From: CAWDVK01 sp963805715
GTDB lineage: Bacteria; Actinomycetota; Actinomycetes; Streptosporangiales; Streptosporangiaceae
DNA: 64,000 bases
Assembly (NCBI GenBank): GCA_963805715.1
Contig: CAWDVK010000009.1
Span: 558,001-622,000, forward strand
Direction of reading: 5' to 3'
Within the stretch, counting starts at the first letter, position 1; each line of letters begins with the position of its first letter. The notes beneath the pieces are model-generated. The model searched no databases. It had not been told where the DNA came from and worked only from the letters and a program-made list of their open reading frames with translations. A program made the translations under genes and the position numbers. This document shows positions 17,908 to 26,980 of the stretch, one piece after another.

Positions 17908-19022
17908 CTAGCAGAGCGGGTGGATCCAGCCGTACGGGTCGGGGCGGCGGCCCGTCTGGATGCCGACGACTCCGCCCGCAGCCGCTTGGTCACCGGGCCC
18001 GCCTCGCCGTTGCCGACGACCCACTCGGTGTCGGCCCCGCGCACCGCGGCGACCGGGGTGATGACCGCAGCGGTGCCGCAGGCGAAGACCTCGGTGATCT
18101 CCCCGGACTCGCAGCCAGCCCGCCACTCATCCACCGAGATCTTGCCCTCGTGAGCCGGGATGCCAAGGTCCGGGCTGAGCTTCAGCAGCGAGTCCCTGGT
18201 GATGCCGAGCAGCATGGAGCCAGTCGGAGCCGGGGTCATGATCCGCGCCTCCGAGCCCGACCCGTAGACGAAGAAGAGGTTCATCCCGCCCATCTCCTCC
18301 ACCATCCGGTGCTCGGCGGCGTCGAGCCAGACCACCTGATCACAGCCGTGGTCGACGGCCTGCTGCTGGCCGGCGAAGGCGGCCGCGTAGTTGCCGCCGC
18401 ACTTGGCCTCGCCGGTGCCGCCGGGGGCCGCGCGGGTGTAGTCAGGCGACAGCCAGACGGAGACCGGCCTCGCTCCCCCGCTGAAGTACCCGGCCACCGG
18501 CGAGGCGATGAGCGTGAACAGGTACGACGACGACGGCTTGTTCACGCCGAGCCCGATCTGCGTCGCGATCATGAACGGCCGCAGGTACAGGCTGTGCCCC
18601 TCGGCGGCCGGCACCCAGGCCCGGTCCCGGGCGACCAGCAGCTCGATCGCCCGCACGAACGCCTCCTCCGGCAGCTCCGGCATCGCCAGCCGGACCGCGG
18701 ACCGGTTGAACCTCGCCGCATTCGCCTGCGGCCGGAAAGCGACGATCCGGCCGTCCGGCTGGGCATAGGCCTTGAGCCCCTCGAAGATCTCCTGGCCGTA
18801 GTGGAGAACTGACGCGGCCGGGTCAAGAGTGATCGGCCCGTACGGCTCGATCCTGCCGTCATGCCAGCCGCGCTCAGTGGTCCACCGGATCGTGGCCATG
18901 TGCTCAGTGAATACGCCGCCGAAGCCGGGATCGGCCATGATCTGCTCCCGCTCAGCCGCAGACAGCGCGGCCGGGCGGGGACGGATCTCGAAGGTGATCT
19001 CAGCAAGCGGGCCAGCGGTCAT
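17908..19022 (-). CDS. ilvE: branched-chain amino acid aminotransferase (apparent frameshift)
   Basis: A class IV PLP aminotransferase that interconverts valine, leucine and isoleucine with their 2-oxo acids. Typical segments are FGGVFTEHMATIRW, YGQEIFEGLKAY, GGTGEAKCGGNYAAAF (the PLP-lysine region) and EEMGGMNLFF. After VTKRLRAE the frame is lost at about 17970; a single missing base restores VGIQTGRRPDPYGWIHPLC, the canonical C-terminus, giving 371 residues. An unshifted reading runs on into antisense ndgR as an Arg/Ala-rich tail and is an artefact. The start ATG at 19022 follows GAGGAA. A separate leader peptide lies about 480 bases upstream. Confidence 0.9.
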
Positions 19023-19138
19023 CGTGGGTTCCTCTGCTCTTTCTCCGGCAGGTACGGCGGTTGTGTCGGTCTGGTCGGTATCGGCGGTACCCGGCTGGCT
19101 GGGCGTTATCCGAGGAGGCAGCTGCCGGTGGCCGGCTC

Positions 19139-19276
19139 CTACGGCTGACCGGGAGGAGCCGCGTCGCCGCCGTTGTCGCGGCGGTCGAGCGCCGCCTGCA
19201 CGGCCTGCTGGGCCCGGCTGCCGTCGTCGCCGTCGGCGGGCAGGTCCGGGGCGGTGGTATCAGTCATGGCAGTCAT
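19139..19276 (-). CDS. 45-residue acidic small protein upstream of ilvE
   Basis: An ATG at 19276, six bases after AGGAGAC, reads 45 codons to TAG at 19141-19139. A second in-frame ATG is at 19267. The product is acidic and Asp/Ala/Pro-rich without Cys or a membrane segment; the centre (RAQQAVQAALDRRD) could form one amphipathic helix. No family is recognised. It lies between the second ilv leader and ilvE on the same strand and would be co-transcribed with ilvE. Support is the ribosome-binding site and G/C third positions only. Confidence 0.45.
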   Translation of the reverse strand: MTAMTDTTAPDLPADGDDGSRAQQAVQAALDRRDNGGDAAPPGQP

Positions 19277-19479
19277 AACAGTCTCCTGACGCAGACGTCC
19301 GTTGGCTTGTCAGGGCGGGCCAGCTCGGGCGATGCCGTGGCCTCGGGCTGCGCCGGCTGGCGCCGGGCCCCGCGAACGACCCCGCCGGGAGCACTCAGGC
19401 GATGGACCTGCTCAGGTACTCAGACCGGGTAAGGCGTGGGGGGCGGAGAGCCCGGAGGCGGAACGGCCAGCACCTCAAC

Positions 19480-19522
19480 CCGTAGCGGGTCGCTGGCCTG
19501 CCCTGATCAGGCCCCGCTACGG
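19480..19522 (-). promoter_or_regulatory. leader hairpin in the ilvE 5' region
   Basis: CCGTAGCGGG (19480-19489) pairs perfectly with CCCGCTACGG (19513-19522), and GGCCTG (19495-19500) with CAGGCC (19508-19513) inside it. The structure covers the end and stop codon of the leader peptide. No T-run follows, so control could be by Rho or by access to a later terminator that I cannot identify. Confidence 0.6.
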
Positions 19523-19551
19523 CTACTAAGGATGAGTACGAAGCGCCGCAT
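19507..19551 (-). CDS. ilvE leader peptide (14 residues)
   Basis: An ATG at 19551 encodes MRRFVLILSSRSGA and ends at TGA 19509-19507. The Val-Leu-Ile-Leu run (GTA CTC ATC CTT) is what a branched-chain attenuation peptide would carry, and a strong hairpin overlaps its 3' end just as in the ilvB leader. No Shine-Dalgarno is visible; a TACGAT box about 10 bases upstream could be a -10 element giving an almost leaderless transcript. It precedes the small ORF at 19276 and ilvE on the same strand. Confidence 0.65.
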   Translation of the reverse strand: MRRFVLILSSRSGA

Positions 19552-19739
19552 GATGTACGCATCGTAGCCGATATCAGCGCCGCGTGTCTTGCTAGGAACG
19601 TCCAACAAAATTGGCCCGGCGCCGAAATCTCACCGCCCGGCTCAGCTAGCCGACCATCGCCGGCCGCGTGTCGAAGCCGCTCGGCACCACGGCCGTCCGC
19701 GGGGCCGCAGCCTGCCGTGCCGCGGTTATGGTTCCGGGC

Positions 19740-21247
19740 ATGACAGACGACGCGGGACAGGACCCCGGCACTGGCGGGCCGGCGCCGGGCTGGGCGTGGG
19801 ACGAGGCGGAGATCCGGCGGGTCGGGTACCAGGTCGTGGATGCCATCGCCGCGCACCTGACCGGCATCGCCGCGCGACCGGTTTTCCGCCCCTTCCCGGC
19901 GGAGCTGGCCGGGAGCCTGGCGCAGGCGGAGCTCCCGGCCGCCGGCACCGCCGCTGACCAGCTGCTGGCCGAGGCTGGCGATCTCGTGCTCGGCTACCCG
20001 CTCGGCAACGGGCATCCGCGGTTCTGGGCCTGGGTGAACTCGCCTCCGCACGTGCTCGGCGTGCTCGCTGACGCGCTGGCCGCCGCGGCCAACCCGAGCG
20101 TGGCCGGCGGCAACCACGCCGCCGTGCACATCGAGCACGCCGTCGTGCGCTGGTTCTGCGAGCTGGCCGGGCTGCCGGATACCGCGGCCGGGCTGATGAC
20201 CAGCGGCGGCTCGATGGCCACCCTGACCGCGCTCGCGATAGCCAGGGACCAGGCCGTGCGCCGGGCCGGCGGCGACGTGCGCGCCAGCGGGCTGGCCGGG
20301 CTGGCCGGCCCGGCCGCGGGAACCGGCCGCCTCCGGCTGTATCTCACCGCCGAGGCGCACAGCTGCGCCCGCAAGGCGGCCGAGCTGCTCGGCCTCGGCG
20401 CCGGCAGCATCACCGTGATCGGGTCGGATGAGGGAGACCGGATGCGGCCGGACCTGCTGGACGAGCAGCTGCGCCGCGACGGCGCGGCCGGGCTGGTCCC
20501 GCTGGCCGTGGTGGCGAGCGCGGGCACGGTCAACACCGGAGCGATCGACCCCATCGCCGGCATCGCCGACGCCTGCGCCCGGCATGGCACCTGGCTGCAC
20601 ATCGACGGTGCCTACGGCGGGCCGGCCGTGCTGCTGCTGGAGCAGTTCGCCGCCACCAGGGCCGCGCTCGGGCGGGCCGACAGCATCGCGATCGACCCGC
20701 ACAAGTGGCTGTACGCGCCGGTCGACGCGGGGCTGGTGCTGCTGCGCGACGGCAGCCAGGCCAGGGACGCGTTCAGCCTGGTGCCGCCGTACCTGCGGAC
20801 AGCCGGGGATGCCGGTGGCGTCACCGGGCCGGTGTGGTTCAGCGAGCTCGGCTTCGAGCAGACCCGCCCGCTGCGCGCGCTGAAGGTATGGCTGCTGCTG
20901 CGGCACCTCGGCCTGGACGGCTACCGGCAGCTGATCGCGCACGACCTGCGGATGGCACGCCTGCTGGCGGAGCAGGTCGGCGCCGCCGACGACCTGGAGC
21001 TGCTCGCCGCGGGGCTGAGCGTCTGCTGCTTCCGGGCCCGGCCGGCGTCCCGGCGGCCCGGCTGGACCAGCTCAACCAGGACCTGGTGACCCGGCTCCAG
21101 CTCGGCGGCCGGGTGTTCCTGGCCGGGACGACCGTGCGCGGCAGCTATGCGCTGCGGGCCTGCATCGTCAACCCCGGCACCGGGCCGGGCGACCTGCGGG
21201 TCGCGCTGGCCGCGATCCGCGCCGAGGTGGCGGAGCTGACCCGCTAG
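19740..21247 (+). CDS. PLP-dependent group II decarboxylase / aspartate aminotransferase family (apparent frameshift)
   Basis: A fold-type I PLP enzyme related to aromatic-L-amino-acid and tyrosine decarboxylases. It has GNGHPRFWAWVNSPP near the N-terminus, TSGGSMATLTAL for phosphate binding, HIDGAYGG and the PLP lysine in IDPHKWLYAPVDAG. The frame is lost at about 21040 (after CCFRAR); adding one base continues as AGVPAARLDQLNQDLV to a stop at 21247, total 502 residues. An in-frame ATG at 19728 is an alternative start. The substrate is unknown; a role in making an amine from an amino acid is the family expectation. Confidence 0.8.
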
Positions 21248-21384
21248 CGGCCGCGCGGCTGCCACGCCGGAACTGCCACCGCGGCTGACAGGGCGGAGCT
21301 GCCATGACGGGCAGGAGATACTTTGGTCACGGTCGCCGAGCAGGCAGGACGGCGGCCGCCCCGAGCCCAGCCAGGAGCACGTGA

Positions 21385-23787
21385 ATGAGCACACCGACCG
21401 CTGAGCCAGCCGTCAGCGGCCCCGACCTCGCTGTCCTGGACGAGATCCAGCAGCGGGTGCTGTGGCTGGCCGCGCGCATCGTGGACGCCGCGAACCACGA
21501 CCGGGAGACGGGCGACGGCGTCAAGGTGGGCGGTCACCAGGCGTCCAGCGCCAGCCTGGTCACGGTGATGACCGCGCTGTACTTCGCGCACCTGGATGCC
21601 GCCGACAAGGTCAGCGTCAAGCCGCACGCATCCCCGGTCTTCCACGCGATCCAGTACCTGCTCGGCAACCTGGACCGGGCTTACCTGCCGAGGCTGCGCG
21701 CGTTCGGCGGCCTGCAGTCGTATCCGAGCCGGACCAAGGACCCCGACGTCGTCGACTTCTCGACCGGCTCGGTCGGCCTCGGCGCCGCGGCGCCGCTGTT
21801 CGCCGCCGCCACCCGGCGCTACGTGGACGCGCACTTCGGGGCCAGGCCGCGGAGCCGGTTCGTGGCCCTGATCGGTGACGCCGAGCTGGACGAGGGCAAC
21901 ATCTGGGAGGCCATCGCCGACCCGGCCACCGATGGCCTCGGCGACGTGCTGTGGATCGTCGACGTGAACCGCCAGTCGCTTGACCGGGTGGTGCCCGGCG
22001 TCCGGATCGCGCAGTGGGAGCAGCAGTTCACCGCGGCCGGCTGGCACGTCGTCGAGGCCAAGTACGGCCAGCAGCTGCAGGAGGCGTTCGCCCGGCCGGG
22101 CGGGGACGAGCTCCGCGGCTGGATCGACGCGATGCCCAACGAGCACTACCAGTCGCTGTTCGGCCTGGATGCCGCCGCCGTCCGGGAGCGGTTCCTGGAC
22201 GGCGCGCCGGCCGGCCTCACCGGGTTCTGCGCGGCGATCCCCGACGAGGAGCTGGCCAGCCTGGTCACCGACCTGGCCGGGCATGACCTCGGCTCGCTGC
22301 TGGCCGCGTTCGCCGAGTGCGACCAGGAGAAGGACCGGCCCAGCGTGATCTTCGCCTACACGGTCAAGGGCTGGGGCCTGCCGATGGCCGGCAACCCGCG
22401 TAACCACTCGGCGCTGCTCAGCACCGAGCAGATCGGCCAGATGCGCGAGCAGCAGGGGCTGACGCCGGCCACCGAGTGGGATCGGCTCGACCCGATGACG
22501 CCGGCCGGGCAGTGGGCCGCCGCCCGCCGTGAGCACCTGGCCCGGCTACCGCGCTCCAGTGCGCCGACGGTATCCGTTCCGGAATCTACCGGGCTGCGGG
22601 CCGGGCGCCCGATCTCGACGCAGGAGGCGTTCGGCCGGATCCTGGTCGATCTGTCCCGCTCCGATGCCGTCGCGCCGTACCTGGTGACCACGGCCCCGGA
22701 CGTGGCGACCTCGACCAACCTGGCTGGCTTCATCAACCGGATGGGCGTGTTCAGCCCGGAGGCCCGGCGGTCCTGGAGCGAGGACTTCGTGCTGAAGTGG
22801 GCGGAGGGCCCGCAGGGACAGCACATCGAGCTCGGCATCAGCGAGATGAACCTGTTCCTGCTGCTCGGCCAGCTCGGGCTGGCCTGGGACCTGTCCGACC
22901 AGCCGCTGCTGCCGGTCGGGACCGTGTATGACCCGTTCGTGCTGCGCGGGCTCGACGCCTTCATCTACTCGGCCTACTCCGGCGCGCGGTTCGTCATCGC
23001 GGGCACGCCGTCGGGCGTGACGCTGGCCCCGGAGGGCGGCGCGCACCAGTCGACGATCACGGCGTCAGTCGGCCTGGAACTGCCCAGCGTGACCTTCATC
23101 GAGCCCGCCTACGCCACGGCGCTGGACTGGCTGCTGTGCGGCGCGCTGCAGTCCATCGCGGCGCAGAACGCCAGCCCGCAGGCCGCGCCGCCGCTCGAGA
23201 CCGGCTCGTACTACCTCCGGCTGACCACCCGCTCCATCGACCAGCAGCCGTTCCAGGCCGCACGCGAGCGGCTCGGCGACGCCATCCTGCGCCGCCAGGT
23301 GCTGGCCGGCGGGTACCGGCTGGTCGACGCCTCCGATGCCGTCGCCCAGGGCGCCCCGCCGGTCTTCCTGGTCGGCTCGGGCGCGGTGCTGCCCGAGGTC
23401 CTCGCCGCGGCCGCCGAGCTGGCCGACGAGGGCATCGCCGCCAGCGTCATCGACGTCACCTCGGCGGACCGGCTGTACCGGGCCTGGCAGCGCACGCTGC
23501 GCCAGGGCGTGCGCACCGCGACCACGCCATCGGTGCCCGGCGCGCTGCGCAGCATCTTCCTCGGCGCCGAGCAGGGCCAGATGGCGGCCCGCGCTCCCAT
23601 CGTGACCGTGCACGACGCCGCCTCGCACACGATGAGCTGGCTCGGCTCGGCACTCGGCGTGCCGGCCGTCAGCCTCGGCGTGGACAGCTTCGGCCAGTCC
23701 GGCTCGGTCGCGGACCTGTACCGGGCGCACGACCTGGACCCGGGCTCGATCGTCAACGCCGCGCTGGCGGCCCTCTCGCTCCGCTAG
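21385..23787 (+). CDS. AceE/transketolase-like ThDP enzyme (pyruvate dehydrogenase E1-like)
   Basis: An 800-residue protein with an N-terminal ThDP-binding domain (GDAELDEGNIWEAI followed by DVNRQSLDR, the GDx-N Mg/ThDP motif), a central pyrimidine-binding domain (HIELGISEMNLFLLLGQLG) and a transketolase C-terminal domain. It resembles homodimeric 2-oxoacid dehydrogenase E1 but is shorter than AceE (about 890-910) and its first 200 residues differ. No E2 or E3 gene is adjacent, so it may act alone, as a decarboxylase or transketolase, or serve a distant complex. The start at 21385 follows AGGAGC. Confidence 0.7.
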   Translation: MSTPTAEPAVSGPDLAVLDEIQQRVLWLAARIVDAANHDRETGDGVKVGGHQASSASLVTVMTALYFAHLDAADKVSVKPHASPVFHAIQYLLGNLDRAYLPRLRAFGGLQSYPSRTKDPDVVDFSTGSVGLGAAAPLFAAATRRYVDAHFGARPRSRFVALIGDAELDEGNIWEAIADPATDGLGDVLWIVDVNRQSLDRVVPGVRIAQWEQQFTAAGWHVVEAKYGQQLQEAFARPGGDELRGWIDAMPNEHYQSLFGLDAAAVRERFLDGAPAGLTGFCAAIPDEELASLVTDLAGHDLGSLLAAFAECDQEKDRPSVIFAYTVKGWGLPMAGNPRNHSALLSTEQIGQMREQQGLTPATEWDRLDPMTPAGQWAAARREHLARLPRSSAPTVSVPESTGLRAGRPISTQEAFGRILVDLSRSDAVAPYLVTTAPDVATSTNLAGFINRMGVFSPEARRSWSEDFVLKWAEGPQGQHIELGISEMNLFLLLGQLGLAWDLSDQPLLPVGTVYDPFVLRGLDAFIYSAYSGARFVIAGTPSGVTLAPEGGAHQSTITASVGLELPSVTFIEPAYATALDWLLCGALQSIAAQNASPQAAPPLETGSYYLRLTTRSIDQQPFQAARERLGDAILRRQVLAGGYRLVDASDAVAQGAPPVFLVGSGAVLPEVLAAAAELADEGIAASVIDVTSADRLYRAWQRTLRQGVRTATTPSVPGALRSIFLGAEQGQMAARAPIVTVHDAASHTMSWLGSALGVPAVSLGVDSFGQSGSVADLYRAHDLDPGSIVNAALAALSLR

Positions 23788-23830
23788 CGCTGGCGGCTTC
23801 GCCGGCATGCCACCGGATTCCAGAACGGTC

Positions 23831-24315
23831 ATGACCGCCGGCGGCCAGCAGGACCCGGGCGGTGCTGGCGGGCCTGTTCCTGGCCGTCGACCTGGTGCTG
23901 TGGAATCACGCGATCGCCGACGTCGGCGCGGGAATCGCCACCGTTCTCGGCAACCTGCAGGTGCTGTTCGTGGCCCTGATCGCCTGGGCGCTGGTGCGGG
24001 AGCGGCCGGATCGCAGGTTCCTGGCCATGCTGATCACCTCGGCACTGCCGAGGCTGCCGGCGGCGTTCTCGTCCCTGCTGCTGCTCCTGCAGCCGGCGGC
24101 CAGCTTGCTGCTGGCGGCGGGCCGTTCTGGGCCAGCGGCCCGGGCTGCTCCAGCTGGTCGGCGCCGCCGTCATCTGCGCCGGTGTCCTCGCCGTCGGCAG
24201 GACCAGCGGCGCGCGCGGCGATCCGGCTGTCGCTGCTGCTCCCGCGGCGGCGGCCATGGCTGACCCGCCGCCCGCTGCCGGGCATCCGCCGTGCACGGAG
24301 CCGGGGGCCGGATAG
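23831..24315 (+). pseudogene. EamA (drug/metabolite) transporter remnant with internal deletion
   Basis: The first part encodes VDLVLWNHAIADVGAGIATV and GNLQVLFVALIAW, helices of the first EamA repeat. The sequence then jumps to SLLLLLQPAASLLLA, which belongs to the end of the second repeat, and after a one-base frame change continues as LLQLVGAAVICAGVLAVGR to TAG at 24313-24315. The N-terminal helices and about 100 central residues are missing, so no functional transporter is possible. Confidence 0.7.
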
Positions 24316-24440
24316 GCGATCATCTCCCGTCGGCCCGCCATGGCTCCCGGCAGCGCAGCCGGGACCGTGACTCGCCGGCGGATGCCCGGCCGCCGCGGGC
24401 CGCGGGCCGCGGGGCGCGGGGCGGCTCGCAGGATTCCCGG

Positions 24441-25310
24441 TCAGGCCTGGCTTGGCTCGGGGCCGGGCACGGCGAGCCAGATATCGGCGACCTGCCGGGC
24501 GACGGACGCGGCCTGCTCATAACCGGCCCGCGCGGCGGCCGCCCGGCGGGCCGGGTCGAGCACATTGCGGCCGATGGCGTCGGCAGCGGCCGCGTCCGGC
24601 TCGATCATCAGCACCCTGGCCCCCGCCTGCTTCAGGTCGCTCAGCTGGCTCGCAACGCCGGGCAGGCGGCCGATGCCGTAGGTCAGCGGCGCGATGACCA
24701 GGACCCGCCCGTAGCCTGCCGCCAGGTCAGCGTTGGTGCCCGAGCGCATGCCGCCGTCCATGAAACGGCGGCCGCCGATGGTGACCGGCGGCCAGACGCC
24801 GGGCACGGCGCAGCTGGCGCTGACGGCGTCGACCAGCCCGACCCCGCTGCCCGAGTCGAACACCGTGAACTCCCCCGACCTCGCATCGACCGCGGTGACC
24901 CGGAGCGGGACGTCCGGCCACTCGTGCGACGGCAGCCGGGCCGCGATCACCGCCCGCCGATCCGCCTCCGGCATGGTCCTGACCGCCAGCGCCATCCGGC
25001 CGAGCCTCTTCCTGGCCCGGACCGGGTTCCGCGAGGCAATCATCGCCCAGGCCATCCTGGTACCGCTCAGCAGCCCGATCCGCTCGGCGCTTTCCCCGGC
25101 GGGCGGAGCGAGCTGGGCCTGATAGCTGGCCGCCAGCTGCCCGGACGTGATCAGCGCGCCCGCTACCGCGCCCGCCGAGGTCCCGATTGTCAGGTCGGCG
25201 CTGGTCAGGTCCACGCCGTCGGTGGCGAGCCCGGCTAGCAGGCCAAGTTCCCACGCAACTCCGGTGATCCCCCCTGCGCCCAGCACGAGCGCCCGCTCCT
25301 GCATCGTCAT
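24441..25310 (-). CDS. patatin-like phospholipase
   Basis: A 289-residue protein. It has the oxyanion loop GAGGITG, the nucleophile motif GTSAG (Ser45) and the catalytic Asp in FMDGGMRS, so the Ser-Asp dyad is intact. Bacterial patatins hydrolyse acyl chains from phospholipids or other lipids; the size matches small soluble or peripheral actinobacterial members. There is no signal peptide. Divergent partners are not close, and the next gene upstream is about 140 bases away on the same strand. Confidence 0.85.
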   Translation of the reverse strand: MTMQERALVLGAGGITGVAWELGLLAGLATDGVDLTSADLTIGTSAGAVAGALITSGQLAASYQAQLAPPAGESAERIGLLSGTRMAWAMIASRNPVRARKRLGRMALAVRTMPEADRRAVIAARLPSHEWPDVPLRVTAVDARSGEFTVFDSGSGVGLVDAVSASCAVPGVWPPVTIGGRRFMDGGMRSGTNADLAAGYGRVLVIAPLTYGIGRLPGVASQLSDLKQAGARVLMIEPDAAAADAIGRNVLDPARRAAAARAGYEQAASVARQVADIWLAVPGPEPSQA

Positions 25311-25375
25311 CCGCCCATCATCTGACAGCGCCCGCCGCTATCTCGCGGTGGCTGCGGCGGCCGGCTGCGGCGGCC

Positions 25376-25397
25376 GGACGGACGGACGGACGGACGA
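25376..25397. repeat. simple 4-bp repeat (GGAC)n
   Basis: About five copies of GGAC/GACG lie between the patatin and RNA methyltransferase genes. Slippage-prone; no function evident. Confidence 0.7.
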
Positions 25398-25450
25398 GCG
25401 GTTTAGTCCGAGTAGGCGGACCGTGGTCTGCGCGGTCGCGTCCGGGCACG

Positions 25451-26863
25451 CTAGTCCCGGACGAGCGCGGCCAGGCACTCCACGTGATGGGTCATCGGGA
25501 AGGCGTCGAATCCGCGCAGCCCTTCCAGCCGCCATCCGGCGCTGACCAGCAGGCCCAGGTCGCGCGCCAGGGTGGCCGGGTCGCAGGACACGTAGGCGAG
25601 CCGCCGCAGCGTGCTGCGGCCATCGGGGCCATCTGAGATGGCCCCGATGACGGCGGGCGATGCGCCCTGCCTGGGCGGGTCGAGCACGGCCAGGGAGGCG
25701 CCGGCCAGCCCGGTCCGGCCGAGTACCTCGGCCACGTCGCCCCGGTGCACGCGCGCCCACGGCGCCTGGCGCAGGTTGCGCCGGGCGTCGCGGGCCGCGG
25801 CGGCATCTGACTCGACGGCCAGCACGGCTCCGCCCGGGCCGACCGCCTCGGCCAGCACCCCGGCGAACAGGCCGGCGCCGCAGTACAGGTCCAGTGCCCG
25901 GTCCCCCCGACGAGGCCGGAGCGAGCCGAGTACCGCGGCGGCGAGCGTGTCGGCCGCGCCAGGGTGCACCTGCCAGAAACCCTGCAGGCTGACCTGCCAG
26001 TCCCGGCCGGCCGCCCGCCGGGTCAGGTAGCCGCGACCGCGCAGGCTGGAGCGCTTGCCGGACCGCGTCACCGACTGGACCGCGTCCGCCGTCAGGGCCG
26101 GCAGGGGCTGGCGGCCGCGGCCGGACTCGATCCGGACTACGCCCAGCTCGCCCGTGGCCGGCACCGCTGTGACCTGCACGGCCGCCGATCCCGGCCAGTG
26201 CTGACCGGTGACGCCGGCCGCGTTGACCAGCGGATGAGCAATGGGGCACTCGCCGATCTCCACGATCTCGTGCGAGCGATGCCTGCGCAGCCCGGCCGCA
26301 CCGCCGGCGGCAACGGCATAGCTGACCCTGGTGCGCCAGCCGAGCCCCGCGGCGTCGCCGGGCACCGCTTCCACCGTGACGGGCCAGTCGATGCCGCCGA
26401 TCCTGGCCAGCTGCTGCCGGATCACGGCGGCCTTGAGCGCGCGCTGAGCCGGCAGGCTCGCGTGCTGCCAGTCACAGCCGCCGCAGCCGCCTGGCCGGGC
26501 ATGCGAGCACGGCGGCTGCACCCGGTCCGCGGCCGGCTGCAGGACCTGCACGGCGTCAGCCCGGGCGAACCTGGCCGTGACCTGTGTCACAACGGCGCGC
26601 ACCTGCTCGCCCGGCAGCGCATGGCGGACGAACACCACCGCCGCCCCCCCCCGGCCGCCGCCGTCGCCCCGGCCGCCGCCGTCGCCCCGGCCGCCGCCGT
26701 CGCCCCGGCCGCCGCCGTCGCCGTCTGCACCGGCCTGACCTGCATTGGCCCGACCTGGGGCATTATCCTGCCTGGCGATGCACCAGCCACCGTGGACCGC
26801 TTCGCCGACGGCCAGCTCGAGCAGGTCGCCGACTCGCGGCGCGGGGGCGGCTAGGCGGCTCAC
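25451..26863 (-). CDS. class I SAM-dependent RNA methyltransferase (TrmA/RumA family, TRAM domain)
   Basis: From GTG 26863 the protein is 470 residues: an N-terminal TRAM-type RNA-binding domain (LLELAVGEAVHGGWCIAR), a Cys cluster CSHARPGGCGGC that probably binds a 4Fe-4S cluster, then the methyltransferase domain with DLYCGAGLFAGVLAE (SAM), DPPRQG and the catalytic Cys in YVSCDPATLARD. The family methylates uracil-C5 in rRNA or tRNA. Four copies of Asp-Gly-Gly-Gly-Arg-Gly are inserted in the TRAM domain between strands. The start choice is uncertain; no strong ribosome-binding site is seen. Confidence 0.85.
   Translation of the reverse strand: MSRLAAPAPRVGDLLELAVGEAVHGGWCIARQDNAPGRANAGQAGADGDGGGRGDGGGRGDGGGRGDGGGRGGAAVVFVRHALPGEQVRAVVTQVTARFARADAVQVLQPAADRVQPPCSHARPGGCGGCDWQHASLPAQRALKAAVIRQQLARIGGIDWPVTVEAVPGDAAGLGWRTRVSYAVAAGGAAGLRRHRSHEIVEIGECPIAHPLVNAAGVTGQHWPGSAAVQVTAVPATGELGVVRIESGRGRQPLPALTADAVQSVTRSGKRSSLRGRGYLTRRAAGRDWQVSLQGFWQVHPGAADTLAAAVLGSLRPRRGDRALDLYCGAGLFAGVLAEAVGPGGAVLAVESDAAAARDARRNLRQAPWARVHRGDVAEVLGRTGLAGASLAVLDPPRQGASPAVIGAISDGPDGRSTLRRLAYVSCDPATLARDLGLLVSAGWRLEGLRGFDAFPMTHHVECLAALVRD
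26649..26720. repeat. 18-bp tandem repeat inside the RNA methyltransferase gene
   Basis: Four perfect copies of CCCCGGCCGCCGCCGTCG keep the reading frame and encode repeated Gly-Asp-Gly-Gly-Gly-Arg in a TRAM-domain loop. It is preceded by a run of nine C residues (26644-26652), a likely slippage or sequencing hotspot. Confidence 0.9.
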
Positions 26864-26980
26864 CCGGTCTATGCTGCCGGGCCGGCGCGGCGCCCGGTCG
26901 CACGGGGTATCTCCTGGCTGGTAGGACGGCGCGTCAGGGCATACGGTGATCGGCAGGCGTTCTGGGCCGGAAGGAAGATC

